A DNA stretch of 64,000 nt, taken from positions 62,001 to 126,000 of the forward strand of contig DATAWG010000025.1 of assembly GCA_036267355.1 (NCBI GenBank). The letters run 5' to 3'. The translations under genes and the position numbers were made by a program. Below, in pieces: positions 53,565 through 62,867 of the stretch. This DNA is from Pirellulales bacterium (GTDB lineage Bacteria; Planctomycetota; Planctomycetia; Pirellulales; DATAWG01). Below the pieces are notes generated by a model. It was given only the letters and a program-made list of their open reading frames with translations, ran no database searches and was not told the DNA's origin. How positions within the stretch are numbered: the first letter of the stretch is position 1; the number at the start of each line of letters is the position of its first letter.

Positions 53565-55745
53565 CTATTTTGCCGCCGACGATGGGTTGTTGGCCGCCGC
53601 GCTCCGCCGCAGCGGATACGCCGTCACGGCGGCATTGCCGATGGCGATCAGCTTGTCGCCGGCGGGCATCAATTGCCGCACGCCCGCCTCGCGATCGGCC
53701 CCTCGAAAAATGCGTTGCACGTCGCCATTGGCCGGATTGATGTCGAAAATTCCGCGCTCGGTCGGCACGAAAACATGGTTCAGGCAAATGAGGAGCCGCG
53801 CCGCGTCGGTTTGGCCCGGCAGCTTGGTGCTCCAGCGGAGCTTTTTGGTGTGCAGATCGAGGGCCGACAGGTCGTCTGCGAGCAGATAGGCGGTCGATCC
53901 ATCGATCGAGGCCAAATAGTCATCTGCCGCGAGAAGGCGTTTCCAGCGGATTGCCGGCGCGGCGAGATCGATGGCATAAAGCATGCTGGATGCGCCGTCT
54001 TTCAAATAACACGCGCCGTCGGTCCCCACGAGGGCATTGCCGAATTCGGATGTGTCGGTGGTCATTTGGCCCCACCACATCCCTTGGTTGCTCGACGCCG
54101 GTCGCGTGTCGTGTTGCAGGGCCCAATCGATTTCATGGGTCGCCGGGTCGATGGCAAACAGCGCGCCGTAGTTGGTCGCCAGATAGAGCTCGCCATCAAT
54201 GGCCAAGAGTTTCGGGCCGCCGAAGTTGTACGTGCCGCGCCAATTGCGGTTGTTTTGCGGCGTGCCGAGCGGAGTCGTCCAGCGCTGCTTGCCGTCGGCC
54301 AAACCGACGCAAACAAGGTACATCGAGTTGTTTCCCTCGATGCCGAGCAAATAGGCGGCATCCCCGACGATCGACGGAGCCGAGACGATCGTTTCTTCGG
54401 TCGGCCGATAGCTCCATAGCGGCTTGCCGGTCGCCGGGTCGAGGCACTCGATATGCCATGGTTCCGGCGTCGCGCCGAAAAGATTGCCGAGCAAATTGTT
54501 CGACCCGATGCGGCCGGCCAACAATTTATCGCCGGTCGCCACGAGAAAGAAGCTTTCGGGCGAAATGCCCTGTTGCAGGCCTTGCATCGCCTGCTGGGCG
54601 AAATCGGAGAATTTTCCCGTCCGCCAGAGCATCTTTCCGCTCGCCAGATCGGCGGCGAAAACCGTGCCGAAGCGATTCGCATAGAACCGCCTTTGATCGA
54701 CGCAGCACGCTGGTCGAAAAATCGATTTCCCCAGCGGCATGCCCGTTTGCGGATCGTTCTGGCCGGCCAAATCGTTGACGCCGAAGGGAATTTGCCACGC
54801 CGGCTCTGCGGCGGCGGGCAAGCTTGCTTCCTGGCCGTCGATACCCGAAATTTGCGGCGATGGAATCGCAGCCGCCGCGGCGGGCATCTTGGCCAGCAGC
54901 GATTCAGCGAATTCGGCCGCGTTCACTTCGCGCCCGCCGAGCGTCACGTTCTGATCGGCATATTTTTCGCGCACTTGCGCCACGAGCGCGGCCAGCGCCT
55001 CGCGTCGATCGGACATGCTCAGAGCGATGCAGCGCTTCACTTGCAACTTGGCCAGCGGCAAATGCGTGTCGGGATATTTTTCGGCCACCAGCCGCCAGGC
55101 CCGTTCGGCAGCGGCGAAATTGCCCTGCTCGAACAGCGCGTCGCCAAACCGATCGGCGGCCAGATCCCCCACGCTGGTCATGAAATAATGATCGACGAGC
55201 TTGCGCAGCGTCGCCACTTCGTCGCTCGGCAGGCCATGGCCCCCGTCTTGCAATTGCTGCCAAAGCTTCTTGGCGCCGGCGTCGTTGAACAGCCGATAGG
55301 CGTCGCGGCCTTCCGGCGGCAAATTGCAGAGCAACTGCTCGACGCGCTTGCGCAGCGGGACATAAAAACCGTCGCCGGCGGGAACCAGCCCGGCGTCTCC
55401 CGCGTCATCGATCGAATTCATGGCATGGAAGGCGAGTTCCCACGATCGCTTGGCGCTGTAACGCTGGAAATCTTCGAGCGACTCGACGATCTTGCTGTCG
55501 GCCTTGCGCACGGCGAACGTTTTGGGCGCCGCCTGCGGTGAATCCGAATCTTCGTCGGTGCTCGACACGACGGTGGCTAGCGGCTGGGCCCTGCTGCGCG
55601 TCGCAACGACGACCGCTATCGACGCAAAGGCCGCGACAGCGAGAGCGGCGCGGAACAGGAATGCGCGTTCTGCGATGCGATTGGCGGCGCGCGCGGGCCG
55701 GCAACCGCAAACGCGCCGGCATTTCGAGCCGAATGTTCCAGCCAT
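53565..55745 (-). CDS. Membrane-anchored PQQ-type beta-propeller protein
   Basis: 726 residues from ATG 55745. A basic cytosolic start is followed by one transmembrane helix (FRAALAVAAFASIAVVVA), a helical linker with TPR-like units (DALFEQGNFAAAERAWRLVA) and, from ~280, a beta-propeller with blades such as ADLASGKMLWRTG, LDPATGKPLWSYRP and DPATHEIDWALQHD. The blades resemble PQQ-dehydrogenase repeats but lack cofactor ligands that I can identify. A general protein-interaction or sensory scaffold at the envelope is likely. Confidence 0.82.
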   Translation of the reverse strand: MAGTFGSKCRRVCGCRPARAANRIAERAFLFRAALAVAAFASIAVVVATRSRAQPLATVVSSTDEDSDSPQAAPKTFAVRKADSKIVESLEDFQRYSAKRSWELAFHAMNSIDDAGDAGLVPAGDGFYVPLRKRVEQLLCNLPPEGRDAYRLFNDAGAKKLWQQLQDGGHGLPSDEVATLRKLVDHYFMTSVGDLAADRFGDALFEQGNFAAAERAWRLVAEKYPDTHLPLAKLQVKRCIALSMSDRREALAALVAQVREKYADQNVTLGGREVNAAEFAESLLAKMPAAAAAIPSPQISGIDGQEASLPAAAEPAWQIPFGVNDLAGQNDPQTGMPLGKSIFRPACCVDQRRFYANRFGTVFAADLASGKMLWRTGKFSDFAQQAMQGLQQGISPESFFLVATGDKLLAGRIGSNNLLGNLFGATPEPWHIECLDPATGKPLWSYRPTEETIVSAPSIVGDAAYLLGIEGNNSMYLVCVGLADGKQRWTTPLGTPQNNRNWRGTYNFGGPKLLAIDGELYLATNYGALFAIDPATHEIDWALQHDTRPASSNQGMWWGQMTTDTSEFGNALVGTDGACYLKDGASSMLYAIDLAAPAIRWKRLLAADDYLASIDGSTAYLLADDLSALDLHTKKLRWSTKLPGQTDAARLLICLNHVFVPTERGIFDINPANGDVQRIFRGADREAGVRQLMPAGDKLIAIGNAAVTAYPLRRSAAANNPSSAAK

Positions 55746-56132
55746 AACCCGCCTCGCAGAAAGCTTGCCGCCCCACCCGCACGCGCGATGACAATCGACG
55801 GCGGGTCGTCGAACGTGGGCCATTCTAGTTGGCCCCGCGCGCGGCCGTCAAACAAAATCACCTGGATCTGCCTGTAGAACGGCGGGCTGGCGTTCGCACG
55901 CATTGCGGGTTAATTTTAACCACGCCGTGGTCTTGCCACCGGCGCCAATTTCGACGCGAGCCGGCCTGGGCAACCTCGACCCGATCGTCGCTAGTGTAGT
56001 GTCTCCTATGCCACCTTCGACTCGGCTTTGTCGACTCGGTGTTCTCTGTGACTCGGTGGTGAGAAAAGAAGCCGGCGAGTGTCTTTGATAAAGCACGCTA
56101 TTTCGCAGACACGACACCTGATCGCTTGAACC
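55746..56132. other. 387-bp intergenic region with ACTCGGTG direct repeats
   Basis: Around 56027-56062 the words GACTCGGCTTTGTCGACTCG and TGTGACTCGGTGGTGA form short direct repeats of a type widespread in bacterial intergenic DNA. Otherwise only promoter-sized space for the two divergent genes is seen. A 272-codon ORF on the minus strand (55848-56666) is a shadow of the enolase-superfamily gene. Confidence 0.5.
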
Positions 56133-57236
56133 ATGAAAATCCGCCGCATCGCCGCGTATCAGGTCGATCTGCCGCTCCGCGAAGGAAGCTACCATTGGTC
56201 GGGGGGCAAATCGGTTTCGGTGTTCGACAGCACCATCGTCCGCATCGAAACCGAGGACGGACGGATCGGTCATGGGGAGGTTTGTCCGCTGGGGCCGTTT
56301 TATTTGCCGGCCTACGGGAGCGGCGCGCGGGCCGGGATCGCCGAATTGGGGCCGCATTTGCTCGGCCACGATCCGACGCAGCTTGCCCGGCTCAACCGCC
56401 TCATGGACGCGGCGCTGCAAGGCCATCCCTACGTCAAATCCGCGATCGACCTGGCCTGCTGGGATCTGCTCGGCCAGGCGGCCGGACTGCCGGTCTCGAT
56501 GTTGCTCGGTGGCCGCTACGAAGAAAGTTTTCCGCTCTATCGGGCGATTTCGCAACAATCGCCTGACGAAATGGCCGACCGCGTGGCCGGGTATCGGCAG
56601 GAAGGGTATCGCAAATTTCAATTGAAAGTCGGCGGCGATCCGCAGACCGATATCGAGCGCATCCACGCCGTCGCCGCCCGGCTACAAACAGGAGATGTGC
56701 TGGTGGCCGATGCCAATACGGGCTGGCTGGCGCATGCGGCGCTGCGAGTCGTGCGCGCGGTGCAGGATGTCGATGTTTATATCGAGCAGCCGTGCGTGAG
56801 CTACGAAGAATGTTTGTCGGTTCGGCACAAAACGCCGCAGCCCTTCGTATTGGACGAATGTATCGACGGCATGTCGACGCTGCTGCGGGCAATCCAGGAT
56901 CGGGCGATGGATGTCGTCAACATCAAGATCAGCAAATTCGGCGGGCTGACCAAGGCCCGCCAGGCCCGCGATCTGTGCGTGGCGATGGGCATCGCGATGA
57001 CGATCGAAGACAGTTGGGGAGGCGACATCGTAACCGCCGCGATTGCGCACCTGGCCCATAGCACGCCGCCGGAGTTTCTCTTCAGCTCGACCGATTTCAA
57101 CAGCTACGTCACCGTGAGCACCGCCCAGGGCGCGCCGCAGCGCTCCGGCGGCCGCATGGCTGCCTCGCTCTCACCGGGATTGGGCATCGCGCCGAGAGCG
57201 GAAGTATTGGGAAAGCCCCTTGTCGATGTTTATTGA
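56133..57236 (+). CDS. Enolase-superfamily enzyme, possibly cis-3-hydroxy-L-proline dehydratase
   Basis: 367 residues. The mandelate racemase/muconate lactonizing fold is clear: capping domain to ~125, then barrel with Lys165 in FQLKVGG. Metal ligands are Asp193 (VADANTGW), Glu218 (YIEQPC) and Asp241/Glu242 (VLDE), with Lys265 in NIKISKFGG and EDSWGGD later. Opposed lysines at 165 and 265 fit the dehydratase/epimerase branch. LPLREGSY and WSGGKSV near the start resemble cis-3-hydroxyproline dehydratases as I recall them. The subgroup assignment is tentative; no transporter or proline genes lie nearby. Confidence 0.8.
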   Translation: MKIRRIAAYQVDLPLREGSYHWSGGKSVSVFDSTIVRIETEDGRIGHGEVCPLGPFYLPAYGSGARAGIAELGPHLLGHDPTQLARLNRLMDAALQGHPYVKSAIDLACWDLLGQAAGLPVSMLLGGRYEESFPLYRAISQQSPDEMADRVAGYRQEGYRKFQLKVGGDPQTDIERIHAVAARLQTGDVLVADANTGWLAHAALRVVRAVQDVDVYIEQPCVSYEECLSVRHKTPQPFVLDECIDGMSTLLRAIQDRAMDVVNIKISKFGGLTKARQARDLCVAMGIAMTIEDSWGGDIVTAAIAHLAHSTPPEFLFSSTDFNSYVTVSTAQGAPQRSGGRMAASLSPGLGIAPRAEVLGKPLVDVY

Positions 57237-57303
57237 CCGGCCCGCGATAGGCGAATCGTTAAGAAAATTTGCGGCGATCACCGCCCCCGATCATCCACGC
57301 GGA

Positions 57304-57816
57304 TCAGCCGGCGGCGAGCAGCGCGGGAATGGGAATCGCAAGCTGCCGGAAGCGAGCGGCGGGCATCGCCACCGTGTCCCAGGCGCTCGACAGCGGACGG
57401 GCATGAAATGCATACTCTTCCAATCCCAGCCCCACGAATCCGTACAGCCGGCCGCGGAATTCGAACAACTGTTCGACCGGCAGCGGCGATCGGTCTCCGA
57501 GCACTTCGTAGGCGAACACGAACATCGCCCGAAAATTCGCTCCGAACAATCGCTGCCAGGCAGACAGGCTCCGCACATCGTCGCGTGTCGACCAATTCTT
57601 CCAATATTGCTTTTGCTCGCCGGAGGGAAAATGCCGGCCCTTGACATCGACCAGCCAAGAGCCTCCCTGCGGCATGGAGACGATGAAATCGAGGCTTTTT
57701 AGCGAGCTTTCGGCCATCAAGGTACGCCGCGATTCGTCGACCGCGACATACGGAATCTGGCGCACGCGCAAGAATTCCTCGAAGGCCGCTTCGTAATGGT
57801 TGTCGCGGTTGGCCAA
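57304..57816 (-). CDS. HYExAFE-family protein, possible PD-(D/E)XK nuclease
   Basis: 170 residues from TTG 57816. The N-terminal HYEAAFEEFLR (residues 7-17) is the name-giving motif of the planctomycete HYExAFE family. Then come LDFIVS with Asp43 and SWLVDVKGRHF with Asp57-x-Lys59. The spacing and beta-hairpin context match the Glu-Asp-(D/E)xK pattern of PD-(D/E)XK nucleases (inference). No signal peptide is present. It is a solitary gene, tail to tail with the enolase-superfamily gene. Confidence 0.8.
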   Translation of the reverse strand: MANRDNHYEAAFEEFLRVRQIPYVAVDESRRTLMAESSLKSLDFIVSMPQGGSWLVDVKGRHFPSGEQKQYWKNWSTRDDVRSLSAWQRLFGANFRAMFVFAYEVLGDRSPLPVEQLFEFRGRLYGFVGLGLEEYAFHARPLSSAWDTVAMPAARFRQLAIPIPALLAAG

Positions 57817-58039
57817 GGATAGGGTGAGGGGTTAGCGTGATGGGTTAGGCCGTCGCCAAAGGTTTTCGGACGATGGGGGCCCTGAATCAGCTTATAATTT
57901 TGGCGGGGCGGAGCCAAGCGAAAAAAGAGGGGGGTTTGCAACGGATACGGTCACGGGACAAAACGAGGCTTTTTCGAGCGAGAACCGGCTTGTTCGCTGG
58001 ATCCTCGAGAGCTATGGCGACGACTGCCGGCCGCTCGCC

Positions 58040-59023
58040 GTGGATTCGCTTGGCGGGGCCGGCGGATTCAGCGGGGCGAAGTTCTGGCGGCTTGCAACCC
58101 AGCGGGGAGTGCTTTGCCTGCGCAGTTGGCCGCCGCAGGCCGATCCGGCGTGGCCAGCGCGATTGAAATGGATCGACGCGGTGCTCGAACACGTCGCTCG
58201 CCACGGCTTTTCGATCGTGCCGGCGCCGATTCGCACCCGCCGGGGCAGCAGTTTCGTCGAGCACGATCAACGGCTATGGGAACTGTCGCCCTGGCTCCCC
58301 GGCCGGGCCGATTATTTTCCGCTCCGCCGGACCGAAAAACTCCAAGCGGCGCTTATTGCCCTGGCCCGTTTTCACATCGCCGCCGCGGAATTCGGCGGCG
58401 GCACCGCGACTTCGGGGCCGTCGCCGGGCATTCGCCAGCGGAGCGAGCAGATCGATGCCTTGCGGGCGGGCCGCTGGCATACGATCGTGGCCGCAGTGGA
58501 TGCGGCGTCGCTCGCTGGGGTTCCAAGCAACGACGCAGCACGAATCGCGATCGGCCAACTCGCTCGCCGCTGGCTCCCGCTGTTTGAGGAAGTTGCGCCC
58601 ATGGTTCGACATCGACTCACCGAGGCCGAACCGCTACGTGTCCCGCTCCAGGCCTGCATCCGCGATATCTGGCACGATCACGTATTATTCGAAGACGACC
58701 GGGTTAGCGGGCTGGTGGATTTTGGCGCAATGCGGGTCGGCAATGTCGCCGGCGACGTTGCCCGGCTGCTGGGGAGCATGGCCGGCGACGATGCCAGCGT
58801 TTGGCAAGCCGGTCTGGCCGCCTACGAATCCGTTCGACCTCTATCGGCCGACGAACGCCGTTTGGTCGGCGTTTTCGACCGCAGCACGACACTATTATCG
58901 GGCATCAACTGGTTGCAATGGATTTTCGTCGAAGGGCGAACGTTTTCCGATCTGGCCGCGGTGGCAGAACGGTTGAGAGAGATTTTGGCGCGGTTGGAGT
59001 GTCTGAAAATGGCTCGTGGTTAG
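58040..59023 (+). CDS. Aminoglycoside-phosphotransferase-like kinase
   Basis: 327 residues from GTG 58040. The catalytic lobe has the APH-type brenner motif variant CIRDIWHDHVLF (~219-230) and VSGLVDFGAMRVGNVAGDVA (~233-252) with the Mg-binding Asp. Homologous sequence appears to continue upstream (NRLVRWILESYGDDCRPLA) without a standard start. ACG 57941, preceded by GAGGGGGG, may be the real start and would add 33 residues. The family phosphorylates small molecules or serves other kinases; the substrate is unknown. It is transcribed divergently from the HYExAFE gene. Confidence 0.78.
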   Translation: MDSLGGAGGFSGAKFWRLATQRGVLCLRSWPPQADPAWPARLKWIDAVLEHVARHGFSIVPAPIRTRRGSSFVEHDQRLWELSPWLPGRADYFPLRRTEKLQAALIALARFHIAAAEFGGGTATSGPSPGIRQRSEQIDALRAGRWHTIVAAVDAASLAGVPSNDAARIAIGQLARRWLPLFEEVAPMVRHRLTEAEPLRVPLQACIRDIWHDHVLFEDDRVSGLVDFGAMRVGNVAGDVARLLGSMAGDDASVWQAGLAAYESVRPLSADERRLVGVFDRSTTLLSGINWLQWIFVEGRTFSDLAAVAERLREILARLECLKMARG

Positions 59024-59126
59024 TGGCTCGTGGCTCGGAAAGCCGATTTGGGGTTGTGTTGCGGGTTGAAATTCGTGAATTTGCCATGTTTGCGAATCGC
59101 CACCGACCGCGTTGGATCTGCGAAGC

Positions 59127-59798
59127 ATGTCATCGCTAGACACCTCGAACGCCGAAACACCGAATCCCGACAGCTTGTCGGCCGCGCTTGCCCGGCACGC
59201 GATCGAATTGACCGACGATCAGATCGCGCTGTTGGAAAAATATTGCCAACGACTTTGGGATTGGAACACGCGGCTCAACCTGACGCGGCACACCGATTAC
59301 GAAAAATTCGTGGCCCGCGACGTCGTCGATAGCCAATGGCTGGAGCGGTTTTTGGAGTCAGGCGAATCGGTTTTGGACGTGGGCACCGGCGGGGGCGTGC
59401 CGGGGATCGTGTTGGCAGTGCTGCGCCCCGATCTGGATGTCGCGCTGTGCGATTCGGTGGCCAAAAAGGCCAAGGCCGTCGCGGCCATCGTCGATGAGAT
59501 TGGCCTGAAACTACTGGTGCATCACGCCCCGGCCCAAGACGTGATCCAGCGGCTGCGGTTCGACACGCTCGTGGTCCGGGCCGTTGCCCCGCTCTCGAAA
59601 CTCTTGACTTGGTTCAATCCGCATTGGGACCGCTTCGAGCGAATACTCGTGCTCAAGGGTCCGGCTTGGGTCGAAGAGCGGGCCGATGCCCGCGAGCGGC
59701 GACTGTTGAACGGCCTCCGGCTCTCGAAGCTGGCCACCTATCCGCTGCCGGGCACGGAATCGGAAAGCGTCGTGCTGCAAATCCGCCGGCACGATTGA
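59127..59798 (+). CDS. rsmG: 16S rRNA (guanine527-N7)-methyltransferase RsmG
   Basis: 223 residues from ATG 59127; an upstream TTG at 59112 is less likely. RsmG motifs are intact: YCQRLWDWNTRLNLTRHTDY (~41-60), the SAM site LDVGTGGGVPGIVLAV (~83-98) and VVRAVAPLSKLLTW later. It methylates N7 of G527 in 16S rRNA, and loss gives low-level streptomycin resistance in other bacteria. The gene is often next to gidA or parA, but here it stands alone. Its last 61 bases overlap the convergent metallophosphoesterase gene. Confidence 0.94.
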   Translation: MSSLDTSNAETPNPDSLSAALARHAIELTDDQIALLEKYCQRLWDWNTRLNLTRHTDYEKFVARDVVDSQWLERFLESGESVLDVGTGGGVPGIVLAVLRPDLDVALCDSVAKKAKAVAAIVDEIGLKLLVHHAPAQDVIQRLRFDTLVVRAVAPLSKLLTWFNPHWDRFERILVLKGPAWVEERADARERRLLNGLRLSKLATYPLPGTESESVVLQIRRHD

Positions 59799-61177
59799 TC
59801 CACTGCCGCGTGGGGCGGATCGAATCGCAAAACTCGTTCGCTGGGCCGCCGCCAACTGCCGCTCCAGGTTTCGAACGGCAGCCCGCCGCACTCGCCCTCG
59901 CGATAGAACGCCACTAGCGAAAGCGTGTCGTTCGTCACCGAAGCGGCATCCGGCGAGATGGCTCGTTGCCACGAGCCGACGTTGAAGCCATGGGCAACTG
60001 CGCGCTCGGCCGGAAAATCGGCGTCGAGCGGCGCGCAGCTCGTTTCCGCCGCATGCCCATAAACAACGTGCCGCACGCGATCGTGGCGAACGGCGTCCTC
60101 GGCCCGCGCATGGCCCAAATATTCCTGAGCCGAATTTCCGCCGCCGCGGAAGCAATCGATGTCGCGGGAGCCGATCGAACGACGGCTGTCAGATTGCCGC
60201 CGCGGGCTGAATCGCAGCGCTGTCGACAAAGCGTCAACGAGATCAATCGGATTCCAAGTTTGGCGCGAGCGGATCGCCGGCAACTCCAAAAACTCGTCGA
60301 GGAGTTGGTTCCACAACAGTCGCACATGGGACCGCAAATCCGCGCTTTCGCAAGTTTGTTCGAGCACGGCGTCGATCCAGGCCGAGGCGAGGAACATCGG
60401 CCGGACGGAGGCCACCTGCTCGAGCCCCGCCAGCACCAGTGGCGATAATTCGCCGCGCCGCCCGCGCAGCGCCAGTTGGAAGCGGCCCAAGAACTCGATC
60501 GCCAGCGCGTCGCCCAAGCTACTGGTATTGCGATCGACTTCGAAATGCAGCGGATCGTAAATATCGCCGTGCCGGGCAAGCACTCGATGCCGAGCGAGGG
60601 CCTGTGACAAAAATTCGCTTTCGCCCGGATCGTGCGGGAAGACCGCTGTTGCCCGCTGGACGATCCCCATCCGCTCGCCAACAACCGCTCTCAGCCGAGC
60701 GCAATTTGCTCCTGGCAAATGCAACGGCCAATCGCGATCGCCGACCATGTAGTGAATTCGCACCGGCACGGTTTGGCGAACCGCCGCGGTTGAAGCGGTG
60801 TGCGTCGCCGGTCGCTGCCGCGGCACGCTGATCGCGCGACGATGGGCCAACCGGCGCAAGATTTCCAGCGCGGCTCGATTGTGCTCCAGCGCGTCGGCGG
60901 CGATTCGGCAGAGGGTGTCGAACGCCGCCGCGCTCGACCGATCGTGCCATGGCCGTATGTCGCCGGCGAGCCAGTGGGCCGAACCGATCAAATCGAGGAT
61001 GTCGCCGAGCAGCACCAAGTCGATGGTCTCGACCGGCCGATAGTCGCCGCCGGGGCGAAACGATGCGGCGAACGCCAACGCCCTTAATTTCGCGGCAAGC
61101 AATTCCATTGCCGCCCTAGGAAGCGTCGCTGCCAGCGAACCGTCGCCAAGACGAAGATCGCTGACGATAACGAGCAT
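59738..61177 (-). CDS. Metallophosphoesterase-like protein with altered ligands
   Basis: 479 residues from ATG 61177. The calcineurin-like order of motifs is present: IVSDLRLGDGS (5-15), LLGDILDLIGS (~56-66), MVGDRDWPL, LARHGDIYDP and VVYGHAAET. The first His of DxH is Arg and GNxD is GDRD, so metal binding may be weakened or changed. The relation to LpxH-like enzymes, which naturally carry GNRD, is possible. A helical insert with WNQLLDEFLELP separates the motifs. The last 20 codons overlap the 3' end of rsmG on the opposite strand. Confidence 0.72.
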   Translation of the reverse strand: MLVIVSDLRLGDGSLAATLPRAAMELLAAKLRALAFAASFRPGGDYRPVETIDLVLLGDILDLIGSAHWLAGDIRPWHDRSSAAAFDTLCRIAADALEHNRAALEILRRLAHRRAISVPRQRPATHTASTAAVRQTVPVRIHYMVGDRDWPLHLPGANCARLRAVVGERMGIVQRATAVFPHDPGESEFLSQALARHRVLARHGDIYDPLHFEVDRNTSSLGDALAIEFLGRFQLALRGRRGELSPLVLAGLEQVASVRPMFLASAWIDAVLEQTCESADLRSHVRLLWNQLLDEFLELPAIRSRQTWNPIDLVDALSTALRFSPRRQSDSRRSIGSRDIDCFRGGGNSAQEYLGHARAEDAVRHDRVRHVVYGHAAETSCAPLDADFPAERAVAHGFNVGSWQRAISPDAASVTNDTLSLVAFYREGECGGLPFETWSGSWRRPSERVLRFDPPHAAVDQSCRRICSTTLSDSVPGSG

Positions 61178-61374
61178 CGGCGCAGGCCGGCGGCTGGAGA
61201 ACTTTTTTGGTTGGCGCGACAACAACGGCCGCCTATTGCGGTCCATCGCCTGTTATCGGCCGAAAAGCATAGGCCGCATAAGAAATCCCGCCGTGCAGCC
61301 GAGCCCGCAGCGGCAGCAAGGGAATCCGTCGGCGTTGCCGATTGTCGGTGGCGGGGTGAGAGCCGTGGGGAAAA

Positions 61375-62754
61375 TTATTTTCCGCCGATCGACACCAGAT
61401 GCGAATCGGTTCGCAGATACATGCGGCCGCCGGCGATGGCTGGGGTGGCGCGGGTCGCCTCGCCCAGCGGGTTGCGGCCCAGTTCCTCATACTTGTCGCC
61501 TGCGGCCAGCACCAGCACCTCGCCCTCGGTCGACATGCAATAGAGCCGGTTGGCGGCCCGCACCGGCGAGCCGGAATAATTGCCGCCGACGCGTTGCCGC
61601 CATTTCATTGCGCCGCTTAGGCCGTCAATGCACGTGACGATGCCGCGATCGTTCCAAATGAAGACCAGATTTCCCTTCGCCACCGGCGTAGGCACATACG
61701 CGGCCGAGGCCTTGTCGATCTTATAGACGATCTTGGGTTCATGGCCCGCGTCGCCCGGCTGGATGGCGAACAGCGTGTTGTTGCCGCTGCCCACGCCGCA
61801 CGCCCCGAGCACCAAGCCGCCAACGAGAATCGGCGAATCGACGGCCCGGCGATCGAACACAGGCAGTTCCCAATTGAGATGGCCCGTGGCGACGTCGATG
61901 CCGCTGAAGCCATGCGATCGGCTGTCGTAGATCAGTTCCGATCCGCCGCTGGCCGTCGGGCGAACGCACGGCGTGGCGTAGCTGACAACGCTCGATCGCC
62001 GCGGCGTTTTCCAGCGCACGGCGCCGCTGCCGGCATCGAGGGCCACGATCCAACTGCGGCCATCTTCGTCGCCGGAGGGTTCGAGCGCGGCGTCGCCTGA
62101 GGAACTGCCACCTGCTCCGTTCTTGCCCCCTTTGTGCCGTTTGGGTTTCGGCGCTTGGCCGGTGCGGGCCTCGGTGCCGTCTTGCTGGTCGCTGATCACG
62201 ACCATGTCGTCGACGACGATCGGCGAGCAGCCAAACCCATGTTGGCTTTCGAACGCCCCGAGGCTATGCCGCCATGCCTCGCGGCCATCGTGATCCAGCG
62301 CCAAAACCAGGTAGTCCTCGGGCGTCGCCCAGGCGATATAGACGTGCTTGGCATCGACGGCCGGAGTGCCGGTGGCGAAACTGTTTTGCGTGTGGATATG
62401 GTAGAGCGCGGCGGGGAATGATTTTTTCCAAAGCGTGTGGCCATCGGCGGCCGCCAGGGCCAAGGCATAGCGAGTCCCGCTTTGCGGGTCGGCGGAGGTT
62501 ACGAAAATCGTGTCGCCCCACAGCACGGGAGACGAATGCCCCGCGCCGGGCAATTCCACTTTCCAGTTGTAATCCTTCTCGGTCCACTGGGCCGGAATCG
62601 TCGTGGCGTCGCTTTGCCCCGACCCGTTCGGCCCGCGAAAGCGAGTCCACTCCTGCGCCGCGGCAATCTCGGCGGTTGCAAAAACGAGGGCAATGCAACC
62701 GACGGCGCCAACGGTCAAAGAGCGGGCGCTACGGAAAAAATCGAGTGCCATCAT
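61375..62754 (-). CDS. Secreted PQQ-like beta-propeller protein
   Basis: 459 residues from ATG 62754; the next codon is also ATG. A signal peptide (VGAVGCIALVFATAEIAAA) leads into the conserved planctomycete opening EWTRFRGPNGSGQSDA. About seven blades follow (AADGHTLWKKSF, DHDGREAWRHSL, DAGSGAVRWKTPR, VATGHLNWELP, DGLSGAMKWRQR). A Lys/Gly/Ser-rich loop (PKPKRHKGGKNGAGG) interrupts the propeller around 205-225. No catalytic residues are evident; a periplasmic binding role is likely. Confidence 0.87.
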   Translation of the reverse strand: MMALDFFRSARSLTVGAVGCIALVFATAEIAAAQEWTRFRGPNGSGQSDATTIPAQWTEKDYNWKVELPGAGHSSPVLWGDTIFVTSADPQSGTRYALALAAADGHTLWKKSFPAALYHIHTQNSFATGTPAVDAKHVYIAWATPEDYLVLALDHDGREAWRHSLGAFESQHGFGCSPIVVDDMVVISDQQDGTEARTGQAPKPKRHKGGKNGAGGSSSGDAALEPSGDEDGRSWIVALDAGSGAVRWKTPRRSSVVSYATPCVRPTASGGSELIYDSRSHGFSGIDVATGHLNWELPVFDRRAVDSPILVGGLVLGACGVGSGNNTLFAIQPGDAGHEPKIVYKIDKASAAYVPTPVAKGNLVFIWNDRGIVTCIDGLSGAMKWRQRVGGNYSGSPVRAANRLYCMSTEGEVLVLAAGDKYEELGRNPLGEATRATPAIAGGRMYLRTDSHLVSIGGK

Positions 62755-62867
62755 ACTTCGTCGCCTCGGCCGATAAGAAAAAAACACCGCGAGCAACCGA
62801 ACCAAGATCGTAGCAAGGCCAACGGTGAATGTCGAACAATAGAATACGGCAGCGACGCGCCGGCGGA

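Noticed and set aside
55848-56666. 272-codon ORF on the minus strand
   Set aside because: Mostly antisense to the enolase-superfamily gene and without recognisable features.
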